From Prorocentrum cordatum (Eukaryota > Sar > Dinophyceae > Prorocentrales > Prorocentraceae), in NCBI GenBank assembly GCA_963575745.1, contig CAUYUJ010019370.1:509703-573702 (forward strand): a stretch of 64,000 nucleotides of DNA, written 5' to 3'. Numbering within the stretch: the stretch's first letter is position 1; each line of letters begins with the position of its first letter. Below are positions 53,305 to 64,000 of the stretch, piece by piece. The notes under the pieces were generated by a model. It did no database searches, had not been told where the DNA came from, and saw only the letters and a program-made list of their open reading frames with translations. The translations under genes were made by a program, and so were the position numbers.

Positions 53305-53890
53305 TTGGTGCCCAAGTGTTGTGTGATATCGCGAATTGCGAGGAGGTAGCCGAAGCCTACTTTTATCTGTCGGTTTGCCCTTGCATATTGACTTCGAAGA
53401 CGTAGCGTTTGACGTATAAACTCACTCACTGCAGTCATGGACTCTTGTATGAATGAGCGTCTTTCCCATGAGCAGCTGCACCAGCGGGCGGGGCGGATGG
53501 GAATGGTCGGGGACCACATTCTACTTGCTCTCATTGTACTCGCTTGTCCCGCACCTTATCGACTCCACATGCAGCTACACCCAGCAACGAGCCTGCGCGC
53601 TCCCCTACTCGGCCCTACTCTACAAGACTTGCTTCAGGATCGGGTGTCCCCATCCCCCTGCGACACACAACGCGCGTGCAGGCACCCGCGTTTCTCGGCG
53701 GGCTCTGTCTCTGCCTTTCAGCGGGGCCCCGTCTACATGCAGTATTGGTGCGCTTTCGTGGTTTTGTGTGGTGGCGGCGGCGGCGGCCTCTAACGCCCAT
53801 GCAGTCCCATCCCACAGGTTGCACTTGTGCTGGTGGTCGTCGGATGGCCTGGTGTGGAGAGGGGGGGGGGACGGGGGGCGTGGCGTGTCC
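53305..53890. other. no gene seen
   Basis: No recognisable coding or repeat structure beyond a G-run at 53,862-53,871. Confidence 0.4.
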
Positions 53891-55070
53891 GAAGGAACTC
53901 GTACCACCGGGATGCTTATTCGGGCTACTTTATTGAGGGCACCCTTAGTATATAGCCGTTACCAAAGGGAAGTCGCAGTACGGAGTCCTTGCTACATGAG
54001 GTCTCCTGATGGGATCCGTATTACTTTCATCCCCACGAAAAGAGTCATCGCGGAAGTATTCGTAAGGAGTCCGTGTTACAGGGGTGGTTACCGATGGGGA
54101 CCTATGTTGCAGAGGCCCCCACGACGGAGGCCGTATTACACACATTATTGCTAAGCATCCCGTGCGAACGACAGTGATGTGAAGGGCTTCTGTTAAAGGA
54201 ATCATGAGGGTTGAATCCTTACCACAATGGGGGGGTGCCTTATGAGGAGATCCTTCCGAAACCATCCTTAATACGCATGGGTTACTAACATGGTACCTTT
54301 ACCACGGAGCCCTTGATACAAAGATACCCTTTATTCATGAGTTTGCATTGAAGATATCATCATCAAGGGTTCCCCATACCAAGGATCGGGAGGGACGGAA
54401 CGAGCGAGAGAGAGAGAGAGACACTAGGGTGAGAGAGAGAGAGAGATAGAGAGAGGGAGAGAGACACAAAAGAGAGCGAGCAACCATGTCCTCCTCCCAC
54501 CTCTATCCTGTTTGTTGTGGGACTCATGGAAGAGCAGCCGCGCCCCCCTCCATTTCCCCGTTGAGGACTCCTTATTCAAAATGTCTCCTTACTCAGGATC
54601 CTTTACGGACGGCATCCTTACGAAGGAATCCGCATTACAAAGGAAGTCGTAGTAAGAACCCCATTGCATGGATTCTGACGGCGGGGATCCTTACTAACAG
54701 TATCTCCATTACCGAGGCCTCACGGGAAACATCTTTACTAAGGTTGTTGTTGCCAAAGGCATCTTTGTTCAGGAAATTTTATTGCAGGAAACATTGGTAG
54801 CGAATCCTGACTACAGGGATCCTTCCTGCGGGTTCATCACTGAAGGGATCCTTATTAAGGGTTCCTTGCGAAAAGGCGCCCTATGTATAGATGCCTACTA
54901 GAGGCATCCTTTCTCGCTAAAGGGATCCTTACGAAGACGTCCTGGATGCCGGCATTCTCACGAATGACTGCTTACTAAAGAAAGTATAACTAATGACCCC
55001 TCACTCAAGGAATCTTTCCTCAGGATCCCTCGCTACAAGCATCCTTTCAACGGATCTCAAGCAATGGCCC
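53891..55070. repeat. degenerate minisatellite (GGATCCTTACTA-type)
   Basis: Loosely periodic (about 25-35 bp) units such as GGGATCCTTACTAA, GGAATCCGTATTACA and GGCATCCTTACGAAGG run across the region. A (GA)n tract (54,403-54,480) interrupts it. Confidence 0.75.
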
Positions 55071-57100
55071 CAGTAGAGACATTCGCATGGCGTCCCATAG
55101 GGGTTTCATTGGCTGGTCTGCGCGTGAGTATGAGTGTGGAAGGAAAAGAAGAGAGGGAGTGATAGAGAGAGAGAGAGAGATTGAGAGGGAGAAAGGGGGG
55201 ACTGGATTGTGGGAACAACGGCCACGACAACAACAGTCATGAATGACCACCAACAAGAAACACCACCGACTCCAACCAAAAGTATAAAGTCTCAAATGCG
55301 AAGGGGGGATTCAGTCTTTCTTTTGCCACGCGCGTCCGAATACCATCGCGCGTCCTGGTTAGCCAATGCCAATCAAGGAATATCTATTCTGCGGGCTCAC
55401 CCCAGATCTGGCCCTGGCATGTTGTATTGACTTCGTTTCCCTGACAGTGCTTGATTTCGTTTCCCTGACAGTGCTTGCACTTGGGGGTTCTCACTTGTCT
55501 TCTTGAGTCAGTGCGGGGGGGGGCCAGGGTTTCGCTTGGTGGGCTGGGTGCTCCGGGTCCTCGCCCCGGTGGGCGCCTCGCGTGAGCCCCATGCGCTGCC
55601 TGGGCACTCGGACTTCTGCCCCGCGGGCGCCCGTGGGCGCCTCGTGGGAGCCCCGGGCGCTGGCTTGCTGTCCCGGGTGGTCGCTCCGCGGGCGCCTCCT
55701 GGGCGCCTCGTATCGGTTAGGTGTTCCTCGGGCTGTCGCCGCGCAGGCGCCCGTGGCGCCTCGTGGGCCCCCCGTGCAGTCGGTTGCGCTTGTGCTTGAT
55801 AGGTTGCACCTCGCAGCTTGCAGCCGATTCCTTGCACGATGTGGAGTGCACCCCACGTGTGGCACCAGGCAGACTGCACTGCTTGGAGCGCATGTCGTGG
55901 CTCGTTCGGCAAAGCCGCACACACTGCACACCATTTACGTGCACTTCTGCCATTCACTGCTAAGCATTGCGCATGTCTTGAGGTTTGTAGTTCGTGACAG
56001 CCGTCCATGTCGCATCCAGGGGGCAAGACACCATTGCACATTGACCATGCGCCCAACGCCCATCATGCATACGAATGCATATCATGCATGCCCGAAGCCC
56101 ATCCATCCTTGACAGACGCTATCACGCGATGCTGACAGAGCGCCAACCCTGCAATGCTACCATACGATGCAGGCCACGCGCGCTTGCTGAACGGGCACCA
56201 TCCTTCTTGCGCGCGCGTACTCCCATCAACGCTATTATCAAGTTGCATGCGCGTACGACTTTATAAAGCATGACGTTCTCGCGCATTGACTGCGGGAGAT
56301 CACCTTCAGCATGCCTTCAACAGCTTCCCGCCGCCCACTTCTTTCACGGCCTCTGTCACGAAGAAGAGTTGTGTTTCGAACGGTGACGAGGTAGAAAGAT
56401 TCGCGATTGGTCTGGTTGGCGGATTTGTTGCAGCACTTAGGCGGTAGCCAGGCTCGATTCGACGTGCGTATTCTACCACACCCCCTATTCTACGTTTATG
56501 CACCTGAAAGCGGCACGTGTAAAACCAATGCTGGAGTGGCACGCGCAACAACGGTTTGATATTGAGAGTGTAAGCGAGGGTAGTGTATACATTGACTGTA
56601 TGTTTTCGCCGTGGTTTCCTCGTGTCGACGCGCTTCGCTGGCCAACCCGTCAGGGGACTTCGAGAAAGAGATGGGCTCGGCCAATTCTGCTGGCCGCAAG
56701 GCGCCCAGCCCCTGGGGACGCGACACATGCGGTTAGCAGCTCCGAAATTCCCCGCTCGGCCGTTGCCCATGGGGGCTCCAGTGTTTCTCGGTGAGGCTTC
56801 GGGCTGCGCGCAGACAGTCCCCTGGGCCCTCGGGCAGTCACAGCAGGCCCCCCCGAGAAGTCCCAGCTTGCCTCAGCAGGCTCCCCGAGCATTCCGGGGC
56901 GCACTCAGCACTTCATCCCTGGGGCGCGAAGCGTCCACGGGACGGCGCTGGCGGCGGCGTCAGGGTATGGAGACCGCCCCGGACTGCTCGGGGGGCCTGT
57001 CGAGGCCAGCTGGGACTGTTCGGGGGGGCCGTTGAGGCCAGCTGGGCCTACCCAATAGGAGCTGTCCAGGGAAGTGTTTTTTTGTTCCATCAGTTGAAGC
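55071..57100. other. no gene seen, several short repeats
   Basis: GA tract (55,165-55,185); exact duplication TTCGTTTCCCTGACAGTGCT (55,434 and 55,453); GGGCGCCTCGTGGG-type repeat (55,570-55,770); duplicated GAGGCCAGCTGGG (57,002 and 57,032). Open frames at 56.3-56.8 kb on both strands carry no recognised domain. Confidence 0.45.
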
Positions 57101-57343
57101 CGAACGTCCGTTGTGGGGCGCCCCCCCCCCCACCGTAACGGTAACGAGTGTAAGTGTGGGTGGTGCTGGCTCCCCTTCAGGTATGGAGTTGTGCTCACAA
57201 TCGTGTTGCAGTGTTGACAGGCATGCTTTAGTGCCCACGAGCACGGTGTGGAACTCGCAGGCTTCCGGTCTGCCAGGGATGCCAGGAACGCTGGGGATGT
57301 TACCTCTTGCTGCTCCTGCTGCTCTGGCGCTCCTCCTCCAGTG

Positions 57344-57400
57344 CTCCTCCGCCTCCTCCTCCCTCCTCCTCCTCCTCCTCCTCCTCCTCCTCCTCCTCCA
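57344..57400. repeat. (TCC)n microsatellite
   Basis: CTC/TCC run. Confidence 0.95.
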
Positions 57401-57504
57401 GAGCTCTTCCTGCTGCTGCTCCTCCTGATGCTCCTCCTGGTTCTCCTCACATTCGTATAGGTTGGTCACCGCTTTCCTGGGACTCGAGTCCGCTGCGTTC
57501 TCGA

Positions 57505-57528
57505 TTTTTTTTTTTATTTTTTTTTGTG

Positions 57529-57584
<56 letters not shown>

Positions 57585-57606
57585 TGTGTGTGTGTATGTG
57601 TGTGTT
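57505..57606. repeat. poly-T, (TG)n and (TGCG)n tract
   Basis: T-rich stretch, then GTGTGTG, then nine TGCG units, then TGTG again. Confidence 0.95.
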
Positions 57607-57860
57607 AGGTGTCATCTGATAGGTTGCCCCTCCCCTGGGGCTCGAAACCTGAGGTGTTTGACGTCTATTCCTAGAGTGTGCCCTGCTTCTGGGGCTCGAA
57701 TCCGTAGTGGTTTATGCTGTCCAAGAGATTGCCCTTATCCTGGTGCTCGAATCCTTATGCTTCGCGTGTGTATATATATATATATATCATATAAACAAGT
57801 AGGCCGGGCTCCCTCCCGGGGTATCTTCCACCTCGATGACATTTGGATTACGCTCCTGGT
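57607..57860. repeat. short tandem GGGGCTCGAAnCC repeat, then TA tract
   Basis: Three units ending CTGGGGCTCGAAACC / CTGGGGCTCGAATCC / CTGGTGCTCGAATCC, about 58 bp apart, precede a (TA)n at 57,771-57,788. Confidence 0.75.
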
Positions 57861-57879
57861 ACCGCCCTTCCCGACCTCC

Positions 57880-58720
57880 CGGGGAGCCCCCAAAACGTCC
57901 AAGGACAGCTCAAGATGACCCCAAGACGCCCCCTCCAGGCTTCCAAGAGGCCTCCAAGAGACCTCAATAGGGCTCCGAGAGGCCTCCCGAGAGCGCCCGG
58001 ATATTCTCATCATTTCATGCTTCCAACGGTCCAACACAGCCGAAGAGGCCCCCAAAACCGCCCCAAGACCGCCCAAGAGGCTTCCAAGACGGGCCAAGAA
58101 GGCCCCAAGACTGCCGAAAAGGCGCCCAGCACAGCTCCAGACCACCCCAGAGCATGCCCAAGACGCGCCCAAGAGCGGGAGCAGGAGTTCTCAGAGACCT
58201 CCGAGAGGACTCCGGGACCCCCCAGTTGCCTCCAACACATCCCAAACCCTTGAGAGGCCCCCAAAAAGCCCCGACGGGGCCCTAAAAACAGCCCGAGAGA
58301 GCTTCGAGAGCCGTCCCGAGAGAGCCCGAAAATGGTAACATCGTTGATTTCCGTTGGTTTTTCTATGTTTTTCGCCTTCTCACGTTTTCCCACTTCCAAC
58401 GCTCAAAGACCGAGGGACTAGAGAAAACAAAGGAATTCCATAGATTATTTGTTTGTTTCAAGTTCCACAAATACGCCCCCCTCCCCCCCCCTCCCAGGGG
58501 TCCCACACCTTCCCGGAACATCTGCGGAACGCTCCCGGTATCGCGCGTTCCGTCCCCGGGGGACGCCCAAAACGCTCAAGGACAGCCCAAGACGACCCCT
58601 AAGAGGCTTCCAGAATGTAAAAGAACGGCCAAAGACGCTCCCAAGCAACCCAAGATGTCCTTCGGTCGGCTTTCCTGGCTCCCAGAAAGCCTCCAAGAGA
58701 CATCAGAGACCGAGGAAGTT
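57880..58720. repeat. CCCCAAGACGGC repeat field with duplication
   Basis: CCCAAGACGCCC/AGGCTTCCAAGAG units. Two related blocks (57,850-58,420 and 58,450-58,780) share CCTCCCGG..GCCCCCAAAACG / GGGGGACGCCCAAAACGCTC, AAGGACAGC, CAAGANGACCCC and an AAAACAA(A)GGAATTCCA end. Confidence 0.75.
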
Positions 58721-59740
58721 GAAAAAACAAGGAATTCCAATGATTTCCTTTTTTTCCCAGTTGGAACTCCTACTCCCTATCCTCTTCCTCGAGCCCCATC
58801 AAGACTTCGGGGTCACATGCACAGATTTTTCGGGAATGCTGTTGAACTCTCTAACGCTGTCTTGGCACTCTCTTGGATCGTCATCGTGTCCTCTTGGCTG
58901 CCCCTGAAACCAGCGTAGAAATCGGGATATGGTCCCACGCGTTGAAAACAATTATCCGGGCGAAAGACCCAACCATATGCAGTTGTGAGTGCCGCAATTG
59001 TGAGTACCTTCTTCGGTGGCGCTCCGTATGGGGCCACGAACCGCATGAGGGGTATGCCGAAATATGGCGGGGTACACGACGCAAAGGAATACGATAGGTC
59101 AGATTACGAAAGAATGAACGCGGGTGGGCCAGAGCGCGAGAGAGTCTGAGTGTGAATGGGTCTGCGTGGGAGTGAGTATATTTGCATGAATGCGATCTTG
59201 GCTACGCCTAGTGTAAATGTATATGAATGTGAATGGCTCGAGCATGCCTGTCCGAACACTCGTGACACTGGGCGTGGCCGCCGCAGGCAGCTTCCGCGGG
59301 AACCCCGACGGCAGCGCCCGCGCGCCGCGACGCCCATGTCGGCACGCCCCTCACGGGGATCGCACCCGCTTCCGCCCCTTCTTTTCCCCCCTCTTTGCCT
59401 GCGCGCTCCAAAAAATCAAAGCTGCGGGCGCACAGCAGCGCGGAGCCCCCGCGACGCGCGCAGGTCGCCGCGGAGGGATCACAGCGACGCGCGCAGGTCG
59501 TCCGCTGCGCGGAGCACAGAGAGCTAGCCGGCCGGCTGATTGCGGGCAAGGCTCCGGCCGCTGGGCAGAGCGACGACGGGCGAGCGAGGCGCTGAGCAGA
59601 GCGCCGCGCGGAATCCCCGCGACGCGCGCTGGTCGCCCCGAGAGGGTCCCAGCGACGCGCGCGGGTCGTCCGCGGCGCGAGGCCGAACAATTATGCGGGC
59701 AGTCGAGAGAAGGCGCGGCTCGGGGGGGGCGCTCCTCAGG
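58721..59740. other. no gene seen
   Basis: GC-rich in the second half. No recognised domain. It includes the tandem duplication listed next. Confidence 0.45.
59435..59690. repeat. GC-rich duplication, about 170-bp unit
   Basis: CCCCGCGACGCGCGC(A/T)GGTCGCC, GAG(G)GATC/GGTCCCAGCGACGCGC and GC(A/G)GGTCGTCCGC occur at 59,447-59,515 and 59,617-59,685. It lies just downstream of the helicase stop. Confidence 0.75.
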
Positions 59741-61110
59741 TCAGGCCTCGCGGATAAACTCGGTGAAGCCGAGCTCCCTGGCGAGGGCCGTCGCCTCCCT
59801 CCTGCACCGCTTCGTGCGCGCTGCAAACTGCTCCAGCTGCTTTCGCAGGCCCTCCGGCGGTCCTGCCAGGAAGAACTCGATGCGCGGCGCCCGCATGAGC
59901 AGGAGGTCCTCGTGGCGCGTGGCGCGCGAGAGCAGCGCATAGAGCTCCAGCCACCAGTCGTCGTCCTCCTTCTTGCCGTTCCCGACCTCGTGGCGGCCGC
60001 AGTCCAGGATCACACCTGGGCGACTCGGCCGAGGGAGCAGTGCGCCGGGCAGCCGACGGCCCAGGGCGAGAGTCCACAGGACCGAGGTCTGGCCGCGGAC
60101 TGCTCGCGCCCCGGAGGTCTGGCCGTCCCCGGAGCGCCGTTCCCCCGCCCCGTCGCCTTCGCGCATGGCGCGCCCCTGGCACGCCGCCGTGGCAATGACC
60201 CTGCCGTGCGAGAACGGGAAGCCCGTCCGCGTGACCTCGGAGGTGCGGAAGGTGAACGGCTCCGACGTGCGGGGCTCGATGAACACCAGCGGGCCCGCGA
60301 GGTCCCCCGTGAGGCTGTCGTCGCGGCGCTTGAGGTCGTCCACGAAGGGAGCGCTCGCGTACTTCTCCATGCGCACCCAGAACCCCAGCGGCAAGCGCTT
60401 CAGGTAGATCCTCTTCGCCCCCTCTCTCTCGGCTCTCTCGACGTCGTTCCGATCTCGAGGGTCCACGACGATGTGCACGATCTGCCCCTCGGCATCCTTG
60501 ACGAGGCCGTTCTTGAGGTCGAGCGTTTCCAGGGGCCGGATCCGCATGCCCACGTGCACCGGGAGCAGCCCGTGCATGCCAGCGGTGTTCTTCGGGTTGG
60601 CACAGTTCATCATCTTGGCGGCGTCCTTGACGCTCATCGTCGGCGCAGACCTGTCGGCGGCTTGCACGAGGAAAAGGGGCTTCTTCAGGACGTCCGCGTC
60701 CCGCTGAGCACGCGTGTTCATCCACCGCGCCACGGTGTCCCAGTAGGACCCGATCATGTGGCCGTTCTGGAACCTCTCCTCCCGGAGCCGGCGATCATTG
60801 GGTTTCAGCTGCATGGCGTTCCACGTGGCCCGGATGGCCGGAGGGGTCTGCTTCCCCGGTCTGCGCAGGAACGCCATGAGATCTCGGAGCTCGGGGTCCT
60901 TGAAGTGGTTGGACGCCTGGAGCTCGAAGCACAGCGGCGTGTTGCAGAAGAGCTTCATCACTGCCTGGCACTCTGGGGCGAGGTTGATGCCCGCCGCCGC
61001 CAGTTCCTCGAAGCTGGAGATGAGCGACACCTTGCCTCCCGTCGGCTTCAGCTGCAGGAAGTCCCCCAGGTGGATCACGATGGGCACGGAAGCGGGGATG
61101 ATGCGCGCGG
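59741..61110 (-). CDS. PIF1-like DNA helicase, C-terminal part
   Basis: The minus-strand frame ending at TGA 59,741-59,743 contains VPIVIHLGDFLQLKPTGG (61.08 kb), the GDxxQLxP motif III of PIF1/RecD-type SF1B helicases. It also has NHFKDPELRDLMAFLRR and LKNGLVKDAEGQIVHIVV (the small beta domain). TGFPFSHGRVIATAACQGRAM is the motif V-like TxxxxQG region of UvrD_C_2, and LYALLSRATRHEDLLLM is motif VI (ALSR). The family unwinds DNA 5'-3'. Walker A (GxAGTGKS) and the DE-box are missing: upstream of 61.1 kb the frame is only GGA-repeat. It is therefore a 5'-truncated gene, or one interrupted by an intron whose first exon lies outside the window. PIF1-like genes are also carried by Helitrons, but no Rep domain is seen. 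Confidence 0.7.
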
Positions 61111-61136
61111 GCAACAAAGAGAAGGAAGCGAGGAGG

Positions 61137-61330
61137 AGGGAAAGGAGGAGGAGGGGGAGGGGACCCTCTCTCCCGTTCGCCTGTGGGGCCGCGAGCATGA
61201 CGCCGACGGCGGCGACGGCGGCGTCGGCGGCGGCGACAGCGGCCAGGGCGGTCCTTCTTCCTCCTCCTCCTGCTCCTCCTCCTCCTCCTCCTCCTCCTCC
61301 TCCCCCTCCTCCCCCTCTTCCTCCTCCTAG
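61137..61330. repeat. GGA then (TCC)n microsatellite
   Basis: Purine-rich GGAGGAGGG (61,130-61,165), GGCGGC (61,200-61,250) and TCC (61,256-61,328) runs between the helicase fragment and the LINE. Confidence 0.95.
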
Positions 61331-61435
61331 CCGTTCTGGCGCGCAGGTGTGTTTGATGCTGCGAACTTCAGAACGGCATTGCAGCATCGGGTCAGGTGGC
61401 TCGTTTCTGACCGCTCCACAGAGATTCTCTCTGCC

Positions 61436-62580
61436 ATGTCCAATGGCTCCTGGCAGTCGCGTGGGCAAGGCAACGGTGCCTGGCAGCCCACCCCGCCCTG
61501 GCGCGGCCCGACCCAGTGGGGCAGCCGCGAGGGCAGGGGGCAGGGGGCTGCGTGGCCTGGCCAGTGGAGCGGCAGGCGCTGGCGGTGCAGCCAGTGCAAC
61601 TGCAACAAGAACATCGACTCGTGGGCTTTCTGCAAGCATTGCGGCGCAGAGAGGCACGATTCAGCTCGGTGGCCAGACCTTCCGCGCATTCCTGGGCCTC
61701 AAGTTCCTCCTGGTGGTGGGGCTGGTGGCAGCGGGTTCAACAGCAGTGTCGGAAGTGTCTCCCTCTCGGCCGACGAGCTGCGCCAGCTCATCTCACTCTG
61801 CGAGAAAGGAGGAGATATGTCAGCCGCTAACAAGCACAAGCAGGCCCTGGACAAGCTCACGAAGTCAGCACAGCCCGTTCCTGTACAACAGCGGGCCGCA
61901 AAAGCTCATAGTAACTTTCAATGCGGGGAAAGGAAGCTCTCAGTCGAATTGGACCGCCTCGGCAAGCTGGGAGATCAGCTCAGCGTGCAACGGGGCGCTG
62001 CTGCTGCTGCGCGTGCCGAGCTACAGAACGCCGACGAAACATACATGGAGCTGGTCAGGGAGTTGGCTGGTGGCATGGTCAGCACCGAAGACTGTTCAAA
62101 GAGCTCATGGATGGTAAGTGCACCGTGTTCGACCTGGTCAGCCTCGACTCGTTTTTCAAATTCGACGAGAGTGAGTATACTATTGCCAAGGAAGATAAGG
62201 ATGAGATGGAGACACGCCGCCAGACGCTCAACGCCCAGTTCCGCGAAGCCTGCTCATCCATGTTCGCCGACGCCCTCTCGAAGGCCAAAAACATTCGTGA
62301 GGAGCAGGCCAAGCACGTGGCTAGGTTGGGCAAGAAGCGGCGGGCCGACGAGGATGGAGGCACGCTGCCTGGGGCAGCTCAGCCGACGGCTGCGGCAGGA
62401 GCAGCACCGAGGACACCGCCTGCCGCTCCAGCTTCACGTGAGCCACAGGCGGAGTCTGTGGCGGCTGCTGGGGAAGGCAGTGACAGTGACGCTTCAGCAG
62501 CCTCTTCGGTGCGCGAGCGTGCGGCTGCGGCTCTTGACAAGCCTCAGCAAGCCCCCCCCCCTGCCGTGCGTACCCCATAA
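61436..62580 (+). CDS. LINE ORF1: RanBP2-type zinc finger, coiled coil (frameshifted)
   Basis: From ATG 61,436 a Gly/Gln/Trp-rich start leads to a single Cys4 finger of RanBP2 style (WRCSQCNC, then SWAFCKHCG; 61,578-61,645). Charged helical segments follow (SADELRQLISLCEKGG, LSVELDRLGKLGDQL, NADETYMELVRELAGG). At about 62,080-62,095 the sensible frame shifts by one base into KELMDGKCTVFDLVSLDSFF, then EDKDEMETRRQTLNAQF and an Ala/Pro/Ser/Glu tail ending at TAA 62,578. The finger and helices suggest an RNA-binding LINE ORF1 protein. The frameshift implies a defective copy, a sequencing error or programmed shifting. A GGTAAGT at 62,114 could be read as a donor, but both flanks look coding. Confidence 0.65.
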
Positions 62581-62889
62581 GGACGGCAGGGGGAAACGTC
62601 TCCATGGACAAACTTTTTGTAAGCTCGAGCCTGTGGATCGCCTCGCTCGGACCATCTCAAAACTGGATACGTTTCTCTGGTTTCTTTTGTCTCCTGCCGA
62701 CAGTGGCCCAGCGGCCGCGGGTAGTCTCGGAAATGGTTTTGGAAGGCGTGACACACTGTCTGTGCAGCCTTTAGCATATCCGCTGACGAGCCTCTCGGCA
62801 AGCATCTCCGCCCCCCACGTCAAATTTTGCCCAGCCGACGTGGGGTGTGGGCTCTCTCAGCCCCTGTCAGGGGGGTCTGACAGTTTTGA
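62581..62889 (+). other. LINE inter-ORF region
   Basis: Stops interrupt the ORF2 frame at 62,620, 62,722, 62,746, 62,878 and 62,887. No domain is recognised here, and it contains a direct GTCAGGGGGGTCTGACAG stretch (62,866-62,883). Either a spacer or a decayed N-terminus of ORF2. Confidence 0.5.
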
Positions 62890-64000
62890 CTTCTTTGGGA
62901 CCCCCCCCAGGCCCCTGGTAAGGATGCCATTGCTCTGCAGGTTTGCAGTTGCAATTGTACGGCGTGGTCATCAGCCAAAGAGCGGCTGCCGACCACGTCG
63001 GCTCACGTAGTTTTGTTACAGGAGCATCACCTTAGAGAATACCAGATTGCTGAGGCCCAGAGTTGGTTGCTCAAGAACGGGTGGAAGGGCCTCTTCGAAC
63101 CAGCTAAGGTGACTCGTGAAGATACGGACGTGTACACCTCAGGCGGGGTGGCGGTTCTGGTCAGGAGCTTTCTTGGATTGCACGAACCAGTCGGAGGTAC
63201 TAAGGTTTGCCAGCACCGTGCAATGGCAGCGTGGACTCATGTAGGCAAGGGGGATCCCATCCTGCTGATCAGTTGCTACTTGCACTGTGTCGAAGAGCTC
63301 AGCGATGCGAATCTCGACATTCTCGCTGAGATAGGCTCCACGGTCAGCTCGTGCATGTCTTCGTATATTACCGGAGGGGACTTCAACATGGACCCCGCGG
63401 TCTTAGGCAAGTGCCAGTACGTTGAGTCCCTGGAGGCCCAGTTGGTGAGCACGGAGTCTGGGACGTGCCTTTCTTCTGCGGGAGTTCGAGTCCTGGACTA
63501 TTTCCTGGTTTCTAGTGGGCTCGCCAAAGGTATCCGCTCGATCCAGGTAAATCGTAATGTTAACATCTCACCACATTATCCTGTGGAAATGACCTTTTTC
63601 GAGCAGTTGGAGGACCTGATGGTGTTATCGTTTCGGAAACCTCCCCCTCTTCCGGTCGAACCTCCTATTGGTCCTGCCCCTGCCCCCCGTGACAGGAGAC
63701 AAGTTCTCAAACTTGCTGAGGGAGTTTTTGATTGTGCTCAGCGTGGGTCTCGCGAGGCATTTGAGGGGCTCGACGCGTTGTACAAGTCTTGGGCTAATAC
63801 GGCTGAGTTGGAGTTAGAAGGGGCCCTACAGACCAAGTTGCCCAAGAATGGTTGTCGGGGAGAATCTCCACAAGTCTGGTGGGTCGACATCAGGAAAAGA
63901 GACAAACGCCCAGGTCGACACCCCGCTTTGTTCTGTGTCCGCTGGCTTTGTCAGAATTATCGTCTCTGGTGGATTCATGCACGGGCTGGGGAGCCCGACA
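62890..64000 (+). CDS. LINE ORF2: AP-type endonuclease domain, partial
   Basis: An unbroken frame from 62,890 to the window end (370 codons). The endonuclease/exonuclease/phosphatase fold shows VCSCNCTAW (N motif), VVLLQEHHL (Glu codon 63,022), SGGVAVLV, LISCYLH, TGGDFNMDP (GDFN, 63,376-63,387), VRVLDYFLV (Asp 63,496) and ISPHYPVEM (His 63,574; the SDH-type box reads SPH). This domain nicks target DNA to start target-primed reverse transcription. After it come a Pro-rich linker and EGVFDCAQRGSREAFEGLD-type helices leading towards the RT. No ATG lies at the domain start (first in-frame ATG is 63,223), so the start is probably upstream and broken, or initiation depends on ORF1. All catalytic residues seen are intact. 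Confidence 0.75.

Larger units (their letters stand above)
61350..64000 (+). mobile_element. LINE (non-LTR retrotransposon), 3' end outside window
   Basis: Starts just after the TCC tract and encodes a zinc-finger ORF1 and an endonuclease-led ORF2 on the plus strand. The RT domain would follow beyond 64,000. The exact 5' end is not defined. Confidence 0.75.

Noticed and set aside
59741-61110. Helitron
   Set aside because: Only the helicase C-terminal part is present; no Rep/HUH motif and no CTRR-hairpin end were found.
59540-61330. 596-codon plus-strand frame opposite the helicase
   Set aside because: Shadow of the minus-strand helicase; the minus frame carries the conserved motifs.

Overview
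The window looks like nuclear DNA of a dinoflagellate (a Prorocentrum-like genome would fit, but the genus cannot be fixed from sequence alone). The signs are GC-rich DNA, very sparse genes, enormous low-complexity tracts (GGA, TCG, GAC, GAT, TA, GA), many families of short foldback repeats, LINE and tyrosine-recombinase retroelement remains, and exons separated by introns with GC or GA instead of GT donors, whose two ends often share a short AG-containing direct repeat. There is no bacterial gene organisation.

Layout. 0-10.3 kb: repeats and retroelement debris: a foldback, a GAT tract, two LINE RT-tail fragments (3.4 and 8.9 kb), a 12-mer satellite with a composite repeat (4.7-5.3 kb), a ~78-bp minisatellite (5.6-6.3 kb) and a palindromic GCAAA/GCTTT satellite (10.1-10.3 kb). 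10.7-14.0 kb: a three-exon gene on the plus strand predicting 154 residues, resembling the small ciliary protein CFAP144/FAM183; its second intron holds a foldback element and its 3' flank a TIR element with a 9-bp target duplication. 14.0-25.1 kb: satellites, a long TCG tract, a field of CCCCAAGA-type repeats, and a ~150-bp tandem array. 25.5-29.05 kb: two tiny exons of a ubiquitin-specific protease (Cys box, then LQCL box), joined in phase by a 3.4-kb GC-AG intron stuffed with GGA repeats. 29-34.6 kb: repeats and foldbacks. 34.67-38.17 kb: a secreted LamG-domain exon followed by a coiled-coil/transmembrane exon, possibly one gene.

39.5-43.1 kb is a composite satellite block ending in TA tracts, with a ~1.3-kb inverted repeat inside it. 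Directly in its terminal TA tract sits the most interesting object: a ~6.95-kb element (43,137-50,088) with perfect split direct repeats (A1 ... B1-A2-B2), as in Ngaro/PAT-type DIRS retrotransposons. It encodes a membrane-anchored small ORF, a gag-like protein, a DIRS-style reverse transcriptase/RNase H, a tyrosine recombinase that seems internally deleted, and a C-terminal SAM methyltransferase-like domain with C5-MTase-like motifs.

50-59.7 kb is again tandem repeats and minisatellites plus a minus-strand LINE tail. 59.7-61.1 kb holds the C-terminal part of a PIF1-like helicase (minus strand) without its ATP-binding Walker A/B region. From 61.4 kb to the window end runs a LINE on the plus strand: a zinc-finger ORF1 with a frameshift and an ORF2 with an AP-type endonuclease that continues out of the window.
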